DNA from: Bigelowiella natans CCMP2755
Taxonomy: Eukaryota > Cercozoa > Chlorarachniophyceae
Direction: 5' to 3'
Length of the DNA: 27,250 bases
Assembly (NCBI GenBank): GCA_000320545.1
Contig: ADNK01000263.1
Location: 1 to 27,250 of the forward strand
Positions 24,361 to 27,250 of this stretch are shown here, piece by piece. Made by a program: the position numbers and the translations under genes. How positions within the stretch are numbered: position 1 is the stretch's first letter; each line of letters starts with the position of its first letter. The notes under the pieces are model-generated. The model worked only from the letters and a program-made list of their open reading frames with translations, was not told the origin of the DNA and made no database searches.

Positions 24361-25553
24361 GATTAATGCCCAAGCGTGCCAACAACGATAACGACGACGA
24401 TGATGATGACGAAGGCGATGAAAAGAAGCTGGGAGTCAAACAAAAGGACGGAAGCAGGCAGAAGAAAGAAAACGATGAGGAGGAATATAGGCGCCAGCAA
24501 CAGGCCTACGAAGCTGCAAAGGTTGATTGCTGCTTCTATCTAGATAACAAATAACCATCACTACTACTACTGCCACTGCTGCTGCTGCTTCTGCTGGTGC
24601 TCCTAGGCATCATCTTTATTTCGCCATTATGACCACCATCATGGTCACCACTATCTGCAGGCTAAAAACCCCGCATTAATTGAAAAACTGGAGGCTTTAG
24701 AGGTGCAGATCCAACGCACGCAAAAGTAAGGACACGAGGATTGGATAGCACACAATAAGACATGACTAGATACCATTATTCGCTTACTTGTACCTGAAGC
24801 TTGCTTCCATTCGACAACTACTACCCTTGTCAATCATTTCATCAATTGATGAAAAGCTATTTGTAATCTCCTCAGCAGACTCATGGACGTTCTCACCCCC
24901 CCCCCCTCCTCCTCCTCCTCCTCCTCCTCCTCCTCCTCCTCCTTCCTATCTTCTTGTTATTAGGAACAAAGCCACGAATGCCCATCTCTGTCAGGTGATA
25001 TATCCATCGCCCCCTTCCCCCCTCCTTTGTGTGTGCGTCTGTATTCAACACAAATAAGCATATTCCGTGCATATAGCAGTAGTAGTAGTAGTAGTAGTAG
25101 TAGTTGTTTGTTGATGTTGCAGAAGCAAAGCTGCTACATCGGCGACACATCCATCATCGATCTCCATCCATGCATCACGGTGTTCTGCTGCTCTCTTCTA
25201 TTGCACATGATGATGTTCTCGTCGTTTGCTCGTCTTCCTCCTCCCCCCAGGTGCGTTCTCGCATAGCAAAGATACGACGTGCTCTGGGCCTAGGCTCATC
25301 ATCGTTGCCACCACCACCGGCCAGCAACAACGACAACAAGCAGAAAAACAAGAAGAAAAAGAATCAGGATGATGACGACCCAGACAAAGAGACGGATGCT
25401 GCTGATAGCAGTGGCGGGAGGAAGAAGAAGAAGAAGAAGAAGAAGAAGAAGAAGGGGCTTAATAAGAAGAAGGAGGGCCGTGGAGCACCGAGTATTTGGA
25501 GCATTCTCTGCACGAATCTTCCGTGAGAACGATTACAACGACGAAGATGAATG

Positions 25554-25587
<34 letters not shown>

Positions 25588-25681
25588 AGTGATTATGGTG
25601 AGATGATGGCGATGATTTTAAAGTGTTGATGAACCTAACTCTTTTTTTAAGGTCACTACCCTTTGTTGTATATCGACCACA

Positions 25682-25723
<42 letters not shown>

Positions 25724-26973
25724 ATATATCGTTATACATTGTCAGATTCGGACCTTCAGTGATAGCGCACTGCCTCACTAAAGCAGGTCACCATTGAAGC
25801 CAATGATAACTAATCGACCATAGAGCACTTCTCGGTTCAGCGAGGCGGAATATGTCGTCGCATGATAGAGAATCAACGCAATTTCTCGAAAGATCCTGCT
25901 CCGTATTAACACTGCGGCGTTTGGGTTGTTTGTTTTCTGTCACCGTTACTGTTATTGTGGTTGTTGTTGTTGTTGTTACTTCACAGGTTATACTACAGCG
26001 AATCTGACCGCGGCCTCTCTCGCATACGACCCGCAAAAAGCTCTTCGAGGGGGGGGGTTGGAGGGAGTAGAAGTTGCTGCTGAAGCCAGGGAGGAAGGAG
26101 AATTAGGAGAAGGAGGAGGAGGAGGAGGAGGAGGAGGAGGAGGAGGAACGGAGCAACATGTTTCCACTGCTTTTTCGAGTGAGAAGCTGATGGAGCTGTC
26201 AACTGCTCTTCAACCAGCGAAAGACATTCTAAACCGCGTCACAACCGATGTACGTTGTGTACAACACACACAACAACAAACAGCATTCATTCCTTAATTT
26301 TGCCGATCGATTCATCTTCAGCAATGCCACCTCGCATGATCACCTCCCACCCCCCTTCTCAGGTTAAAATGCCGGCCTTTGTTGTTGAAAAGTTCCGCAA
26401 GTTGCAGGAGCAGAAGAAGGGAGGGGGCAAGAAGAGCATGAGTACTACTGTCTTGCTGAGTGCTTTTCAATTGTGTTGTAATATCCGATGTAGTTGTTGT
26501 TGTTGTTGCCAATGACGTAGATAGATATGTGGTAATATATCTTAAAGTCGTCGCCGTCATCGTCGTTTTTGTCGTCGTGATCGTTGTCATTTCCTTCATC
26601 ATGATTCAACACATGCGCACAAGCACCGTCCACATCACGTCACCGTCACCACCATTTCCATCGTCCAATCAACGTCGATGTCGTACATCGCATTCATCAC
26701 TAAAACGATGACGCGCGACATCACTCACCAGGTAAGGCCGAGCGGCGTGCCGCATTCAAGGCGCAGCAGGCGAAAAAACAAGCCGAGGACGACCGAAGGA
26801 AACGCGGATGGACTGACGACGTCATTAATATCAACAAAGGAGGAGAAGGAGGAGGAGGAGGAGGGGAGGGGGGGGGGGATAATGCAACATCTAAAGCTGC
26901 TCAAGGATCTGCGAAGACGTCTCGAGAGAGGAGGGAGCGGACGATCAAAATGAAGCGAAAGTTGTTGGGGTAA
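24361..26973 (+). CDS. Acidic/Lys/Gly-rich protein with DRG-type N-terminal coil, 7 exons
   Basis: Exons: 24361-24521, 24661-24725, 24964-24994, 25251-25491, 25987-26249, 26363-26441, 26732-26973; phases agree to the TAA at 26971-26973. If separate from the NFACT block, the start is ATG 24366 (358 aa); if joined, the whole is 541 aa. After an Asp-rich stretch comes IEKLEALEVQIQRTQKNKAT, then NAHLCQVRSRIAKIRRAL. This closely follows the N-terminal coil of DRG1/DRG2 GTPases (EIExExxRTQKNKATxxHLxxLKxxLAKLRR), which bind translating ribosomes with DFRP partners. No P-loop or other GTPase motif follows. Instead there is a Pro/Asn linker, a run of about 11 Lys coded by AAG repeats, a Gly run coded by GGA repeats, a helix (KMPAFVVEKFRKLQEQKKGG) and a basic tail (AERRAAFKAQQAKKQAED). 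It is probably RNA- or ribosome-associated; that is inference. Confidence 0.68.
24896..24945. repeat. C run and (CCT)n microsatellite before the third DRG-coil exon
   Basis: A C run and then about 12 CCT units lie upstream of the acceptor at 24963, forming a very long pyrimidine tract. Confidence 0.88.
25075..25103. repeat. (AGT)n microsatellite
   Basis: About nine AGT units in the intron between 24994 and 25251. Confidence 0.85.
25421..25456 (+). repeat. Coding (AAG)n microsatellite, poly-Lys
   Basis: About 11 AAG units within the exon 25251-25491, translated as a Lys run; the reading frame is kept on both sides. Confidence 0.85.
25552..25588. repeat. (GAT)n microsatellite
   Basis: About 12 GAT units in the long intron between 25491 and 25987. 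Confidence 0.85.
25680..25721. repeat. (CA)n microsatellite
   Basis: About 20 CA units in the same intron as the preceding GAT run. Confidence 0.88.
26106..26147 (+). repeat. Coding (GGA)n microsatellite, poly-Gly
   Basis: About 12 GGA units inside the exon 25987-26249, translated as a Gly run; the exon's frame is open through it. Confidence 0.85.
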
Positions 26974-27250
26974 CATTGATTTTCAGCATGACGAGACGCG
27001 AGAGAGGGGCTCCTTCCCCCCAATAGTTAGAATTCTGTTTTTTATCACTACATTTTCTTTAACGAAGGAAGGACGGAGGTGACCTCTCCTTCCCGCCTCA
27101 TTTGTGTAATAACCCTCTGGATGCTGATAATGAGTCAAATCAGATCTACACGGAGTTTATACCGATGAAGCTTGCCGTGCACGCGTCTAGCGCTTATGAC
27201 CCTAGGACAACCCAATTCTACCAGTAAGAGGAGGGGGGGGGGGGGGGGAC
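26974..27250. other. Right end of window, unassigned
   Basis: A 36-codon open stretch at about 27114-27224 (plus) reads NQIYTEFIPMKLAVHASSAY and ends FYQ-stop; it could be an exon or chance. The window ends in a G run of about 17, resembling the homopolymer-rich left end. No family is recognised. Confidence 0.3.

Overview
This is eukaryotic nuclear DNA with very high intron density. Coding stretches are short exons (28-400 nt) joined by GT-AG introns of roughly 35-400 nt, and introns and spacers are packed with microsatellites (TC, GT, AT, CCT, GAT, TTC). I rebuilt the gene models by hand from conserved protein motifs, splice sites and reading-phase agreement. The organism looks like a single-celled alga or related protist. 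One protein has a two-part leader (hydrophobic signal followed by an S/T/R-rich stretch), as on plastid proteins of algae with complex plastids. The adenylosuccinate lyase is of the plant/bacterial PurB type, and there is an FLZ-type zinc finger, a family known mainly from land plants. A chlorarachniophyte-like alga would fit, but this is an inference, not an identification.

Layout. 1-435 (-): 5' part of an asparagine synthetase gene running off the left edge; its second readable exon lies in badly degraded, homopolymer-rich sequence. 436-1509: spacer or upstream region between two divergent genes. 1510-5949 (+): complete 17-exon adenylosuccinate lyase, 507 aa, with a 51-residue leader on an exactly 456-residue PurB core. 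5950-7709: spacer without a supported gene. 7710-9978 (-): 10-exon gene for a 284-aa orphan protein with a mitochondrial-style N-terminus. 10464-13024 (+): 9-exon gene for a 350-aa probable plastid membrane protein with a SAP-like helix pair. 13025-13668: spacer. 13669-15000 (-): FLZ-type zinc-finger protein. 15048-15779 (-): acidic, low-complexity 243-aa protein just upstream of it. 15780-17214: spacer with a fold-back element. 17215-19898 (+): 6-exon gene for a type II membrane, fucosyltransferase-like protein with a sequon-rich repeat tail. 20758-21546 (-): remnant of a non-LTR retrotransposon. 22080-24125 (+): nine exons encoding only the start of an NFACT/NEMF (Rqc2) protein. 24361-26973 (+): seven exons encoding an acidic/Lys/Gly-rich protein with the N-terminal coil of DRG GTPases but no GTPase domain. 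These last two blocks join in frame and may be a single 541-codon fusion gene.

The genes do not form a pathway or operon. The only metabolic pairing is the divergent asparagine synthetase/adenylosuccinate lyase pair, both aspartate-linked enzymes. The most unusual items are the NFACT/DRG-coil arrangement, the FLZ finger, the sequon-repeat glycosyltransferase and the fold-back element.
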